DNA of 64,000 bases from Candidatus Phycosocius bacilliformis (GTDB lineage Bacteria; Pseudomonadota; Alphaproteobacteria; Caulobacterales; Aquidulcibacteraceae), in assembly GCF_003112735.1 (NCBI RefSeq), contig NZ_BFBR01000003.1:275453-339452 (forward strand), in the 5' to 3' direction. Each line of letters opens with the position of its first letter. Position 1 is the stretch's first letter. The translations under genes were made by a program, and so were the position numbers. Positions 18,772-27,600 of the stretch are shown here, piece by piece. The notes under the pieces were generated by a model that was not told where the DNA came from, did no database searches, and was given only the letters and a program-made list of their open reading frames with translations.

Positions 18772-19995
18772 TCAGGAGCCAGCGCCGAACACTAGATTCG
18801 AAGATCTCGCAGCGACCGAATAAAGCAATTCTTCATCGCCTTCTTCCAGCTTTGCAGCTAGTGTTGGCGACATTGCAGAGGTCAGCGCCCAATTCCAGTA
18901 ACGCAGTACGGTTTGCGCTTTGTTGGTAGAAATTGTATCAAAAACAAGCACAGAGCGACCCCAGGGATCCGATAAATCGCTGTCATCGGACATTGGGCGA
19001 CGCAAACCTTTCCATAAAAGCCGAAAATGTTTGCGTTTAAGCCCTGTTGCCTTGCACAGAACGGCAATTGATTCGCCCCCGCCGTCAGATAGGATCTGCG
19101 CCCCACACATGGGCTTAATGCCGGCCAAGAAAGAAATTTCCACAAAAAGCTCACGAGAAGGCAATTGATGGTCGAGAGCTTCAATAGCCCCTTCCAAACT
19201 GCCATAGGGGCTCCGGTTGGCCGCATCCCGGTTGCGCTGGCGGCGCTCGATGAATTGCAAGGTTTTGCGGACCAAGGGATCACGCCAGCCATCGTTGGCG
19301 GCTTTTGCGAAAATATCTTGAGCGGCCTCAAGCAAGGTCGTCCGCTCCACAGCAAAGCGTTGTAGAATGCGGCGACGTTCTTCAGATTCTGCCCACCAAA
19401 ACATCGTCAGGCCTTGAGACGGCCGCAACTCTGGGCGACGCACGAGCAAAGGGACCAGCGACGATTCCTGCTTGGACATTGCGGTGGCTTGTTCGATGGC
19501 GGGATGAGCGAATGTGCTGCCATCATTGCGCAGGAGCGCCTGAATCACGTCAACCTCGCCCAGATTGACCAAAACGTCCGTGACGGCTTCAGACACTTGC
19601 TTGCGCTTTGCGATCATGACCCGATGCGCAGTCGTCGCGGACGGAGCCAGCGCGGTGGCAATCAGGTCTGAGTCATTGAAACCCTCGCAGACCTCCAGCA
19701 AGGGAATAGCGACTTGCAACTCATCCTTGGCGAGGTAGCGCAACAGAATGGACGGCGCATCGACCAATAAAGCCATGCGCTCTGCACAGCGTATGCGGGT
19801 ACCCAGATCGCTCTCGCGCAACACTTCGATCAAAAGGTCTGCAGCGATATGGCGTTCTTGCGGGGTAATGCGGGATCCGGGAAGACCAACAACATCCTGC
19901 AGCCGACGTGTCACTTGCGCGCGCGTTTTGGTCTGCCCCCCTTCCTCGAATTCGAAGCTATCGATCCCGAATTCCAAGAGGGTACCGTCGGCCAT
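18772..19995 (-). CDS. DUF2336 domain-containing protein
   Basis: This 407-residue soluble protein is built almost wholly of helices. The central part (about residues 50-260) is like the DUF2336 repeats found in Alphaproteobacteria (IAADLLIEVLRESDLGTRIR; PAIEQATAMSK). There is no signal peptide or membrane segment. Function in the family is unknown, although helical-repeat proteins usually bind other proteins. It stands alone between mucR and a crotonase gene. The N-terminal 40 residues are acidic and may be a separate module. Confidence 0.75.
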   Translation of the reverse strand: MADGTLLEFGIDSFEFEEGGQTKTRAQVTRRLQDVVGLPGSRITPQERHIAADLLIEVLRESDLGTRIRCAERMALLVDAPSILLRYLAKDELQVAIPLLEVCEGFNDSDLIATALAPSATTAHRVMIAKRKQVSEAVTDVLVNLGEVDVIQALLRNDGSTFAHPAIEQATAMSKQESSLVPLLVRRPELRPSQGLTMFWWAESEERRRILQRFAVERTTLLEAAQDIFAKAANDGWRDPLVRKTLQFIERRQRNRDAANRSPYGSLEGAIEALDHQLPSRELFVEISFLAGIKPMCGAQILSDGGGESIAVLCKATGLKRKHFRLLWKGLRRPMSDDSDLSDPWGRSVLVFDTISTNKAQTVLRYWNWALTSAMSPTLAAKLEEGDEELLYSVAARSSNLVFGAGS

Positions 19996-20078
19996 TGCGT
20001 CCTCACATCCGGAGTTAAACTGACCAACGAACCTTAAAATCCCGTTTACATTCGCATCTGATCAACAGGTACTTCTAA

Positions 20079-20969
20079 TCACTTGAAGGTGACTTCCTCC
20101 CACCATGGGAAAAAGTCTGGCATGTCGCTGGAAACTTTGTTGGCATAGACTGGGGCGCGCTTCTCAAGGAAGCTCATCACACCTTCGCGCGCATCCACAG
20201 TTTGGCCGCGAGCATAGACGCCCCGGCTATCAATTTTGTGGGCCTCCATTGGATGATCGGCACCCAGCATGCGCCACAACATTTGGCGCGTCAAAGCGAC
20301 CGACACAGGCGCACAATTATCAACGATCTCACGCGCCAAGGCCTGGGCGGCTCCTAGAAGGTCCTCTGGGGCATGCACCGATTTCACAAGACCAGCCTTC
20401 TGCGCCTCATCGGCCTCGAATACACGTCCTGACAGACACCAGTCCAAGGCCTGCGAGATCCCAACCAGACGAGGCAGAAACCAACTTGAGCATGCTTCCG
20501 GCACAATACCGCGCCGAGCGAACACAAATCCGAAGCGGGCGGTTGTGGATGCCAAACGGATATCCATCGGCAGTTGCATGGTGGCACCAATCCCCACGGC
20601 CGGGCCATTGATCGCACCAATCACCGGCTTCAGACTTTCAAAAATCCGTAAGGTTAGCCGACCGCCGCTGTCTCGGATGCGGTCAAGCTCATCAAGCCCT
20701 GCCTTGTCAGGCCGATCAGATCGCTTGTCATAATCAAACGTCTTAGCCCCTTCCGACAAATCAGCCCCCGCGCAAAATGCCCGGCCCGCACCTGTTACGA
20801 TGACCGCACCGACATCATCGCGCGCATCGGTCTCATCAAAGGCGGCCACCATATCCAGCATCATTTGGCCGGTGAACGCATTAAGCCGTTCGGGTCGATT
20901 CAAGGTGATCGTCGCCACCCGGTCAGCGACCTCCAATGTAAGGGTCTCGAAAGAGTGTGTGTTCGCCAT
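20079..20969 (-). CDS. Enoyl-CoA hydratase/isomerase (crotonase) family protein
   Basis: This 296-residue enzyme is of the crotonase fold, acting on an acyl-CoA. The oxyanion-hole segments are visible: GRAFCAGADLSEG (about residues 64-76) and NGPAVGIGATMQLPMDIRLA (about 120-139). A later FGFVFARRGIVPEACSSW block holds the usual catalytic Glu region. Hydratase, isomerase or hydrolase activity cannot be separated from sequence alone. It is monocistronic, with a long repeat-rich region upstream. Confidence 0.88.
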   Translation of the reverse strand: MANTHSFETLTLEVADRVATITLNRPERLNAFTGQMMLDMVAAFDETDARDDVGAVIVTGAGRAFCAGADLSEGAKTFDYDKRSDRPDKAGLDELDRIRDSGGRLTLRIFESLKPVIGAINGPAVGIGATMQLPMDIRLASTTARFGFVFARRGIVPEACSSWFLPRLVGISQALDWCLSGRVFEADEAQKAGLVKSVHAPEDLLGAAQALAREIVDNCAPVSVALTRQMLWRMLGADHPMEAHKIDSRGVYARGQTVDAREGVMSFLEKRAPVYANKVSSDMPDFFPWWEEVTFK

Positions 20970-21085
20970 GCCATTCTCCCTGATCTGTTTATGTTGGGCC
21001 TTGGGGTTGCCTATCAGGCCTTATCGAACGCCATAAATCCTGATGGGCAGACCCTAAATCAGATAGCTAAATGCGCAACAATTAA

Positions 21086-21489
21086 TCCCGGATCGGCTAT
21101 CGCCGTCCAGGATGACAGCGTGTTTTATTGGCCGACTTAACTAAACGATGTCATCCCCGCCGGAGCAAAGCGCAGAGCGGGGACCTTGTGGTGCATGTGC
21201 GCAATGAGGTCCCGGATCGGCTATCGCCGTCCGGGATGACAAGCTTTTGTATAAGTTGATATTTCTAACCACGTGTCATCCCCGCCGGAGCGAAGCGCAG
21301 AGCGGGGACCTCGTGGTGCATGTGCGCAATGAGGTCCCGGATCGGCTATCGCCGTCCAGGATGACACGCTGTTGTATAAGTTGATATTTCTAACCACGTG
21401 TCATCCCCGCCGAAGTGCAGCGCAGAGCGGGGACCCCTTGAGTTTTGAGCGTCATGAGGTCCCGGATCGGCTGCGCCGTCCAGGATGAC
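21086..21489. repeat. Tandem array of 125-bp intergenic repeats
   Basis: Cores of 90-91 bases lie at 21150-21240, 21275-21365 and 21400-21489, with start-to-start distance exactly 125. A right-half copy precedes them at 21086-21116. Each core starts GTCATCCCCGCC and ends with GGATGAC, so its outer ends are inverted. Inside are two hairpins: CCCCGC with GCGGGG, and TCCCGGATCGGC with GCCGTCCGGGA. The spacer between the first two pairs (TTGTATAAGTTGATATTTCT) is repeated exactly. The structure is like REP/BIME elements. Nothing codes for protein here. Confidence 0.85.
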
Positions 21490-21521
21490 ACGCTGTTGTG
21501 GATGTTCATTTCCACTTGGAA

Positions 21522-21555
21522 CCGTTTTGGTGAAAGCAGTGTTTCACCAAAACGG
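21522..21555. repeat. Perfect 14-bp inverted repeat
   Basis: CCGTTTTGGTGAAA at 21522-21535 and its exact complement TTTCACCAAAACGG at 21542-21555 enclose the loop GCAGTG. No T run follows. It lies between the tandem repeats and the three-way palindromic element and may belong to the same inserted unit. Confidence 0.75.
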
Positions 21556-21571
21556 ATGGTCGAGTTTGAGG

Positions 21572-21662
21572 GCGACATCTGGGTCGTCAAGTGTCGGTTT
21601 TCTTCGAAAACCGATCGCACCGCGACGCAGCAAAGCTGCGCACTTGACCACCCAGGTGTCGC
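21572..21662. repeat. Palindromic element with three-way-junction fold
   Basis: The outer arms of 22 bases (21572-21593 and 21641-21662) pair except for one G-U and one mismatch. Enclosed are two perfect hairpins: TCGGTTTT/AAAACCGA with a 5-base loop (21594-21614), and CGCAGC/GCTGCG with loop AAA (21626-21640). The second abuts the outer arm directly and the first follows the left arm directly. The 91 bases could be a structured RNA, a MITE-like insertion or a cruciform site. A weaker hairpin TTTGGTG/CACCAAA follows at 21683-21707. Confidence 0.65.
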
Positions 21663-21739
21663 AAGAACAATTGAGGTTGCGGTTTGGTGGCCAGAAAGGG
21701 CACCAAAGCGCTTCCAGACAAAAACCCACTCTAAACGGT

Positions 21740-21820
21740 GTCCTCCCCGCCGGAGCGCAGCGCAGAGCGGGGACCTCGTGGTGCATGTGCGATCTAGTCC
21801 CGGGTCCTTTGAAGGGCCAA
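21740..21820. repeat. Degenerate copy of the 125-bp repeat core
   Basis: It starts GTCCTCCCCGCCGG and continues with the core through GCGGGGACCTCGTGG, then decays after GATCTAGTCCCGGG. The left flank ACTCTAAACG is the same as in front of the copies at 21150 and 63794, so flank and core move together. Confidence 0.7.
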
Positions 21821-21871
21821 ACCTGCAGCGCTTCATTCACCCAAATGCTGCTTTGGGGTTGCAGGATGGCT

Positions 21872-22195
21872 TCAGGATTTTTGCGACCGCCGACCGGGAT
21901 CTGCACGATCGTCAAACCCATGACGGGCAGAATAAAAGCTTAGCCACATCAAACCGATGCCCAGGATTAAAGACAGGACCGTCCCCAAACCCATAGCAAC
22001 CCAGCCGTGGAAGGAGATAACCGGAAACCGACCAATCAGAAAGATGGCAGCCAGACCAGCAAGACTGGCCAGCAACAAAAGAACCAGGAAAACAGTCACA
22101 AACCACATGCCGCCTGTTAAACGGGCCTTTTTGTCCGTCGCTCTCGGATTAGCCTCGACTGGAGTGGACTGCGGCGTTGCTGGCTCTTCCCCCAT
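21872..22195 (-). CDS. Small two-helix membrane protein
   Basis: This 107-residue protein has a polar N terminus (about 25 residues, Pro/Thr/Glu rich) and two hydrophobic segments (about residues 30-54 and 60-86) with a short link RFPVISFHG. The basic C-terminal tail should lie in the cytoplasm. I do not recognise a family. Its start is one base beyond the ydbL stop, so it is almost certainly the third gene of the ynbE-ydbL transcript. A role with the envelope bridge is possible (inference from position only). Confidence 0.6.
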   Translation of the reverse strand: MGEEPATPQSTPVEANPRATDKKARLTGGMWFVTVFLVLLLLASLAGLAAIFLIGRFPVISFHGWVAMGLGTVLSLILGIGLMWLSFYSARHGFDDRADPGRRSQKS

Positions 22196-22196
22196 C

Positions 22197-22628
22197 CTAC
22201 TTCACCTTCTGGGCCGGACCGCAGCGAATGATGACTTCGTCATCGGCGTTCTGCATGACCTGAGACTCAGGACCTTTTGCACACCACGTCTTGGTCGTAT
22301 CCTGAAAATACTCACCATCGGGCATTTTGGTGATTTGACGTAGTCCCGACAACAAGGCGACCCGATCTTCGGTCTCGCCATTGGCGCGGGCAGTATCCTG
22401 AAATACGCCGCGGCGGCGGATGTTGATCTCATTCACGCGCCGCTGCAAATCAGCCTGTGCAGCCGTAGGGGGGCGCACAAAGCCCAGATAACCATCTGCC
22501 TGTTCGCCGATAATGCCAGCCGCCAGCGCCCGGTCTATCGGTCCATTGTTATCGATCGCGAGCGCAGAAGAAGACACCCAGACCCCAGCCAACAAAATGG
22601 CGGTGAAAATCTTGTTCTTCATGTCCAT
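22197..22628 (-). CDS. ydbL: YdbL family (DUF1318) periplasmic protein
   Basis: This 143-residue secreted protein begins with a signal peptide ending near SSALA. The DUF1318 hallmarks are IDRALAAGIIGEQADGYLGF, then QRRVNEINIRRRGVFQ. In Escherichia coli YdbL works with the YdbH-YnbE bridge between the membranes, probably by controlling YnbE polymerisation. The C-terminal extension with two cysteines (WCAKG, IIRCG) is beyond the usual domain. ATG at 22628 is preferred for its AGGAG a few bases upstream; ATG at 22622 is also possible. It follows ynbE by 45 bases. Confidence 0.85.
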   Translation of the reverse strand: MDMKNKIFTAILLAGVWVSSSALAIDNNGPIDRALAAGIIGEQADGYLGFVRPPTAAQADLQRRVNEINIRRRGVFQDTARANGETEDRVALLSGLRQITKMPDGEYFQDTTKTWCAKGPESQVMQNADDEVIIRCGPAQKVK

Positions 22629-22673
22629 CACACTCCTTTGACGCCGCACCTGGGCAGGCGTCGTTACAGCGAA

Positions 22674-22871
22674 TTAGAATATTCCCGGATTGGCCTGTGC
22701 TGCCTTGTCGAGCTCACGCTCCAGTTTGACCCGCACATTCTGATCAATCTTCATGTTGATGTTGATATTGATCTCCAACGGCTTGTCAGGCACCTCCAGC
22801 CGGATCGTCGGCGTACAACCCGCCGCGCTCACCAACCCCACGGCGCAAAGAGCAAAGAGACTATGGCGCAT
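22674..22871 (-). CDS. ynbE: YnbE family outer-membrane lipoprotein
   Basis: This 65-residue lipoprotein has a lipobox at VSAAGC. The mature part has the family pattern KPLEINININMKIDQNVRV. In Escherichia coli YnbE sits in the outer membrane and stacks onto the C-terminal end of YdbH to finish a bridge for lipid transport to the outer membrane. It is first of three coupled minus-strand genes. ydbH itself is at 24649 on the other strand, so the enterobacterial operon is split here. Confidence 0.88.
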   Translation of the reverse strand: MRHSLFALCAVGLVSAAGCTPTIRLEVPDKPLEINININMKIDQNVRVKLERELDKAAQANPGIF

Positions 22872-23003
22872 AGGTTCTTCCTTCTCGGCACGGGCTTATC
22901 CCGTTGTCCATTGATAGCATGACAGGGCCGATGTGAACCCCCCATGAATTTGATCTTACAGATTACGAATGACAAAAGCTGCACGGGCGGTCGACCCAGC
23001 AAG

Positions 23004-23030
23004 CAAAACGCCCCGGCGTGGCCAGGGCGC
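23004..23030 (-). terminator. Rho-independent terminator of the M23 peptidase gene
   Basis: Read on the minus strand, GCGCCCTGG and CCGGGGCG pair around a short loop, with one mismatch, and are followed by TTTTGC. It lies about 35 bases beyond the peptidase stop and separates that gene from ynbE. Confidence 0.7.
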
Positions 23031-23062
23031 TATATGACAGGCAGAGCCGAACTGGCGGTCGA

Positions 23063-24370
23063 TTAATTGGCGACGCGGGTCGGCCCAGAACCGGATTGAG
23101 CGATCGAGGTTGAACCAATGGCTTCCCGCCGCATTGAATCAATGCGCGCACGGAAAGCGTTGAAACGAACCATCTGGTCAGCCGGCAACGCCTGACCGGT
23201 CGGCACGTCCAGCCCGAGCGGGTTCACAGCTTGGCCATTGCGGCGCACTTCATAATGTAAATGCGGCCCAGTTGAGCGACCCGTATTGCCCACAAAAGCG
23301 ATCACATCACCTTGCTTCACCCGGTCACCAGGCCGCAGATCAGGCGCAAAGCGCGAAATGTGTCCATAACGGGTCGACCAGGTCGAGTCGTGCTGGATTT
23401 CGACCAAATTGCCATAACCGCCTGAATAGCTGGCCCGTGTTACGATCCCATCGCCTGCAGCCAGAATGGGGGTACCGATTGGCGCACCGAAGTCGACGCC
23501 CTCATGCATTTTGGTATAGCCCAACACAGGATGCACGCGGCTGCCATAGCCCGAGGTCAGACGCGCACCATTGATCGGCGTGCGCATAAGGAACTTCCGA
23601 GCTGACCGACCAGAGGCATCAAACCAGTCGGAAGTCGAAGCCCCTGGCGGCTGAAAGCGGTATAATTGTATGGTGCGGCCACCTGCAGTGGTCATGCGCG
23701 CAAACACAGGCTCTCCCTCGCGGACGACTTGTCCGCGCAGATCTGAGACCCGGTCATACATTAGTTCAAATTCTGCCCCTGGACCCACTTCGCGTTCGAA
23801 GTCGACGTCGTAAGCAAAGGCTTGGGCAATGGAATCAGCTGCCCGGTCCGGTGCGCCCAATTCGCGCACAGCGTTAACCAGTCCATTGGCACCCACCACC
23901 CCGGCAATGCGCAAAGTCTTGCGCTGCATATTGGTCGCCATCTCGCGGGCACGGAATGTATTGTCCATGCCGCGGGTGACAGTCACGGACCGTTCTGCCC
24001 CGCTGGCAAGATTAAACCCGGCGAGGCGGTTGCCATTGCTGCCGGGTTGCATGAAGACAGTTACTTTATCATCGCGGCGAACATCGCGCGGATCGAGGCT
24101 GCGGGACAAGGCGCGAAGGGCGATGGTGACATCCTCACGCGGGGCACCGGCCCGAATCAAGGCCTGCTCAAGTGTTTCACCAGCGCGAATTGAAATTGTC
24201 TGACGATCTGACTGGCTAGTACCCGCGGCAAAAGCCATGTGCTCAAGATTGGCATTCTGGGCGACGGCCGCCTGCATCATCCCGGCGGCGACTACCAAGC
24301 CAGCACCACAGCCCAGACTGAATCTGAGCGCGGTTTTAAAGGCAGCGCGACAAAAAGCCGTGTGTCTCAA
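23063..24370 (-). CDS. M23 family metallopeptidase (LytM/DipM type)
   Basis: This 435-residue secreted or membrane-tethered enzyme has a signal/anchor (about residues 12-37). A middle domain has the SIRAGETLEQALIRAGAP start of an OapA/LysM-like region. The C-terminal zinc peptidase has HEGVDFGAPIGTPILA and the HLHYEV motif, so the His-x3-Asp and His-x-His ligands are present and the enzyme should be active. The target is probably peptidoglycan cross-links. It shares an upstream region of 278 bases with the divergent ydbH. A link to the lipid bridge is position only. Confidence 0.88.
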   Translation of the reverse strand: MRHTAFCRAAFKTALRFSLGCGAGLVVAAGMMQAAVAQNANLEHMAFAAGTSQSDRQTISIRAGETLEQALIRAGAPREDVTIALRALSRSLDPRDVRRDDKVTVFMQPGSNGNRLAGFNLASGAERSVTVTRGMDNTFRAREMATNMQRKTLRIAGVVGANGLVNAVRELGAPDRAADSIAQAFAYDVDFEREVGPGAEFELMYDRVSDLRGQVVREGEPVFARMTTAGGRTIQLYRFQPPGASTSDWFDASGRSARKFLMRTPINGARLTSGYGSRVHPVLGYTKMHEGVDFGAPIGTPILAAGDGIVTRASYSGGYGNLVEIQHDSTWSTRYGHISRFAPDLRPGDRVKQGDVIAFVGNTGRSTGPHLHYEVRRNGQAVNPLGLDVPTGQALPADQMVRFNAFRARIDSMRREAIGSTSIAQSGSGPTRVAN

Positions 24371-24648
24371 GAAGCTTACCCCTTATGCCTGTTCCGGCGA
24401 CCTTGATCGTCCGTTACAGATTCCGTCCGGGTGGAACCCGCCCCATTCACCGATTTTTCAGCAGTTTTTTTCTTATGTGTTGCTTGAAATACACAAGTTT
24501 TGTCAGAGAGCAACCCCTAAGCTCAGCTTGCGTCATCATTCCAACCTGCATTTGCCTCCTTTTTGTCACTTTTCGGCGCAGTTAGGTACAGGAATGAGGC
24601 ATTAGGCGGGGGCTTAAGTCTGCGACGCGAGCAAGGTATATAGCCTCT

Positions 24649-27600
24649 ATGAATGATCCGCTCCTGCCTTCTCATGACGCCAGCCCAGAATCTGGCGTGC
24701 CCAAGGCTGTACCGGACAAAGCGGTTCGTGGGCGCGGCTTTTGGAAAAGCTCGACGCGATTCCTGACGATCGGCTTGGCGGGGCTGGCTGTGGCTGGCAG
24801 CTTGGTTTGGTTATGGCGGACTGATCTTGCCGAAGCGGGGCTTGAAGCCTTTCTGAAGGCCCGCGGCATCGAAGGTGGCGCGAAGCTGCGCGAGGTGTCG
24901 CCTCAAAAGGTGGTGCTGGAGGGGCTTCGCCTTGGTCCAACTGATAAGCCGACCTTGGTTTTGCCCAAAGCGACCATTTCCTTCCATTACGACATCAAGC
25001 TGGGCAAGCTGGTGATTGACGAGCTGGTGGCCGAGGGTGCCACATTGCAGATTCGCCGTGGCCGCGATGGCCAACTGAATTTTGGTTCACTGCAGCCGTT
25101 TCTTGAGCCGTCGGAGAAGCCAAGCCCGCTTTTGCTGCGCCAAGTCCTGCTCAAAACCGTCCAGGTGCAGTTCGAATCACCTGCCGGACCCGGACGCGCC
25201 CGCCTGAAGGCGTGGGGCGGCGACCAGCAAGGCTGGCGGATTCAGGGCTTGGTGGATTTGCCGCGAAGCCTGATCGGAGCAGGCCCCTCTTCTCCGGTCG
25301 CGCTTGGCCTCTTCATTGAACCAGGATCATCTCCTCCCGGCACGCGGCCGCAAACGACCCGAATGGGTGTTGCAATTCGCCCCGCAGGCCAAAACGTCAA
25401 CTTGGGCACCAGTCGTCTTGATCGGGTCAGTGGGGATGGACGCGCGCTTGTCACATTGGATCGTTCGGGTTTGACCCAAATCAACCTGACGCATCTTGAT
25501 CTGAGCGCCGACCAAGTTCGAGCGCCGACTTTCGTCGCCCGGAAAGTTCAGGTGCGTGCCGCCCCCGCCCGTTGGCAACATATGCATGGTGACGGTCAAA
25601 TCTGGAGCCGAACCGGCTTTGGCACATTGATCGGTCAAGTGTTGGTGGGCGATCTGGTGCTTAACGGCACTAAGGTCAGGCAAGCAGAAGTCGACTTTTC
25701 GGGTGCCCGTACAGCCAATGGCTTGACCCGGATTGACCTCAAAGCGACGGCCAATCAAATCCAGCTTGCCAATCAAGCTCGAGCGGGTCGCACCCAACTC
25801 ACGGGCTTTGCCCAAACCCGCTTGGGTGATCTTGCGGCAGTCAACAGCGCCCGCTGGCAGGGCGAGGCCGCGCTATCTGCCCAAGGGCTGGTTCTGGAGT
25901 TGGCCCCGGGTCTGGGCGTGAGTGGCAATACCAGAAACCTCTCCCGAGACAGCGCCTCTGGCGTGATTGACATCAGCTATGTGTATGATGGCAACATGCT
26001 GGCCGCAGCCTTAAAGCCGGGAACAAAATTAAGTCTGTCCTCGGGGTTGAGCCTTGCTGTTACCCCCGACAGCCAGAAACCCTTGGTCGGCGAAATACAG
26101 CTCGGTCAGGCTGATTTCGGACTGACCCGACTCTCGGGCGCTGCAGACCTGCGTTTTTCGTCCCCCGGCGGCGGTCGCGGCCAAGCGCGACTGGCTGAAC
26201 TATCCTGGACACCCGACACGTGGTCTTTGGCAGCCCAAGCCGTCAATTTGCAAGGACTGGCTTTGCCGGGTGCTTGGCGTGGCCTGCGCGTATCAGGTGA
26301 CGTTGGTCAATTGGCATTGCGTGGCAAGGCTGGCGGCGTGCCGAGCGGGTCTGGACGCGGGAGTCTCACGATTAGTGCGGCGGCGGGGGCTGGTGGCCTT
26401 GGATTGGGGGCAGGCCAGATCAACCTTACCGGCAACGTCCAAGGCGATGGCAAACGGATCACAGCCCGACTTTCGGGTCCCGTAGATGGGTTTGGCCACC
26501 AAGGCTCTGGGGTCCGCCAAGGCCGGATTGACATTAATGTCGAGGGCCGCGCACGGTCGAACAAACTGGTGTTCGATCTCGACGGCGCTGTGACCGCACG
26601 AGGCTTTACAGGCCTTGACCTGTCGGCCACCGATCTTGCCGGGCGCTTTGCCGGCCAAGTCATTTGGCACCAAGGCGCGAGCTCAACCAAGCAAACGGGC
26701 AATCACGCAGTCCGCCAGGCGGGATGGGACAGCACGGTCAACATCACGGCCAGCCTGTCGCGCCTGACATCGGGCGATCTCGAGCTCGATGGATTGAAGC
26801 TGTCAGCCCCGATCCGGGCGTCAGGAATCGGCAGAAGCTGGCAAGCGGATCTGGATTTGACGGCTGAGACCAAGCGCCTGACCCATGCCGACACCGTCAT
26901 CGATCAATTACGCCTGGCAGGGCCGATCAACGCCCGGCCCGGCCCAATCGACCAACCGATCCAATTTCTGTCAGCTTCCTGCCTGCAGGCCTCGGCTGAG
27001 GCCGGGCACTTTCCCGGCGATGCGTGGGTTGGGGCGGTCAAGGCAAATCTGTGCCCGGACCCGGCAGGGCGGCTTGCAAGTCTCTCAGACACCGGCCCGA
27101 TCCTCTATGCCGATGCCCAGTTTGACCCCCTCGAATTGCGACTGGGTGCCACAGAGGATGGCCGCTCGCTGCGGCTGGGTGCCGTACGGGGTAACTTCAA
27201 GCCAGCCAACCAAGGTGGATGGCAATTGGACTTAACCTCGCAGGAAGTGGGCTATAGCTTCAAACTGCCAGATGGGGGTTTTGCGGAAATCTATGCCATG
27301 GACTCGCTGGTACGGATGACGCCGGGGCCAAATGGTATGGATCTGCGCGGCAAATTGGCCGGTCTGCGCGCTAAAGGATTGCCGGTGCAAATCTCAGGCA
27401 CGGCGACTGCCGACCTACAAGCCCGGCGCACGGGACTTGTGGGCAATCTGGCGTTTGAGAACCTGCTTTTACGCGATGCACCAACCTATTTGCCCACACC
27501 CGACGAGGCAGGCAATCTGATTGAGCGCCCTGCCCGGTTTGCCATGTTGTCGCTCACCGGTGATGGATCGATCAATGGTAGCCAAATCGACATCCAAAGC

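Noticed and set aside
21086..21489. CRISPR array
   Set aside because: The period is 125 bases and the spacers are also repeated; repeats are hairpin-rich REP-like cores, and no cas gene is present.
21445..21996. Plus-strand frame of 183 codons across the palindromic element
   Set aside because: It runs through repeat and hairpin sequence and gives an unrecognisable product; overlapping frames exist on both strands there.
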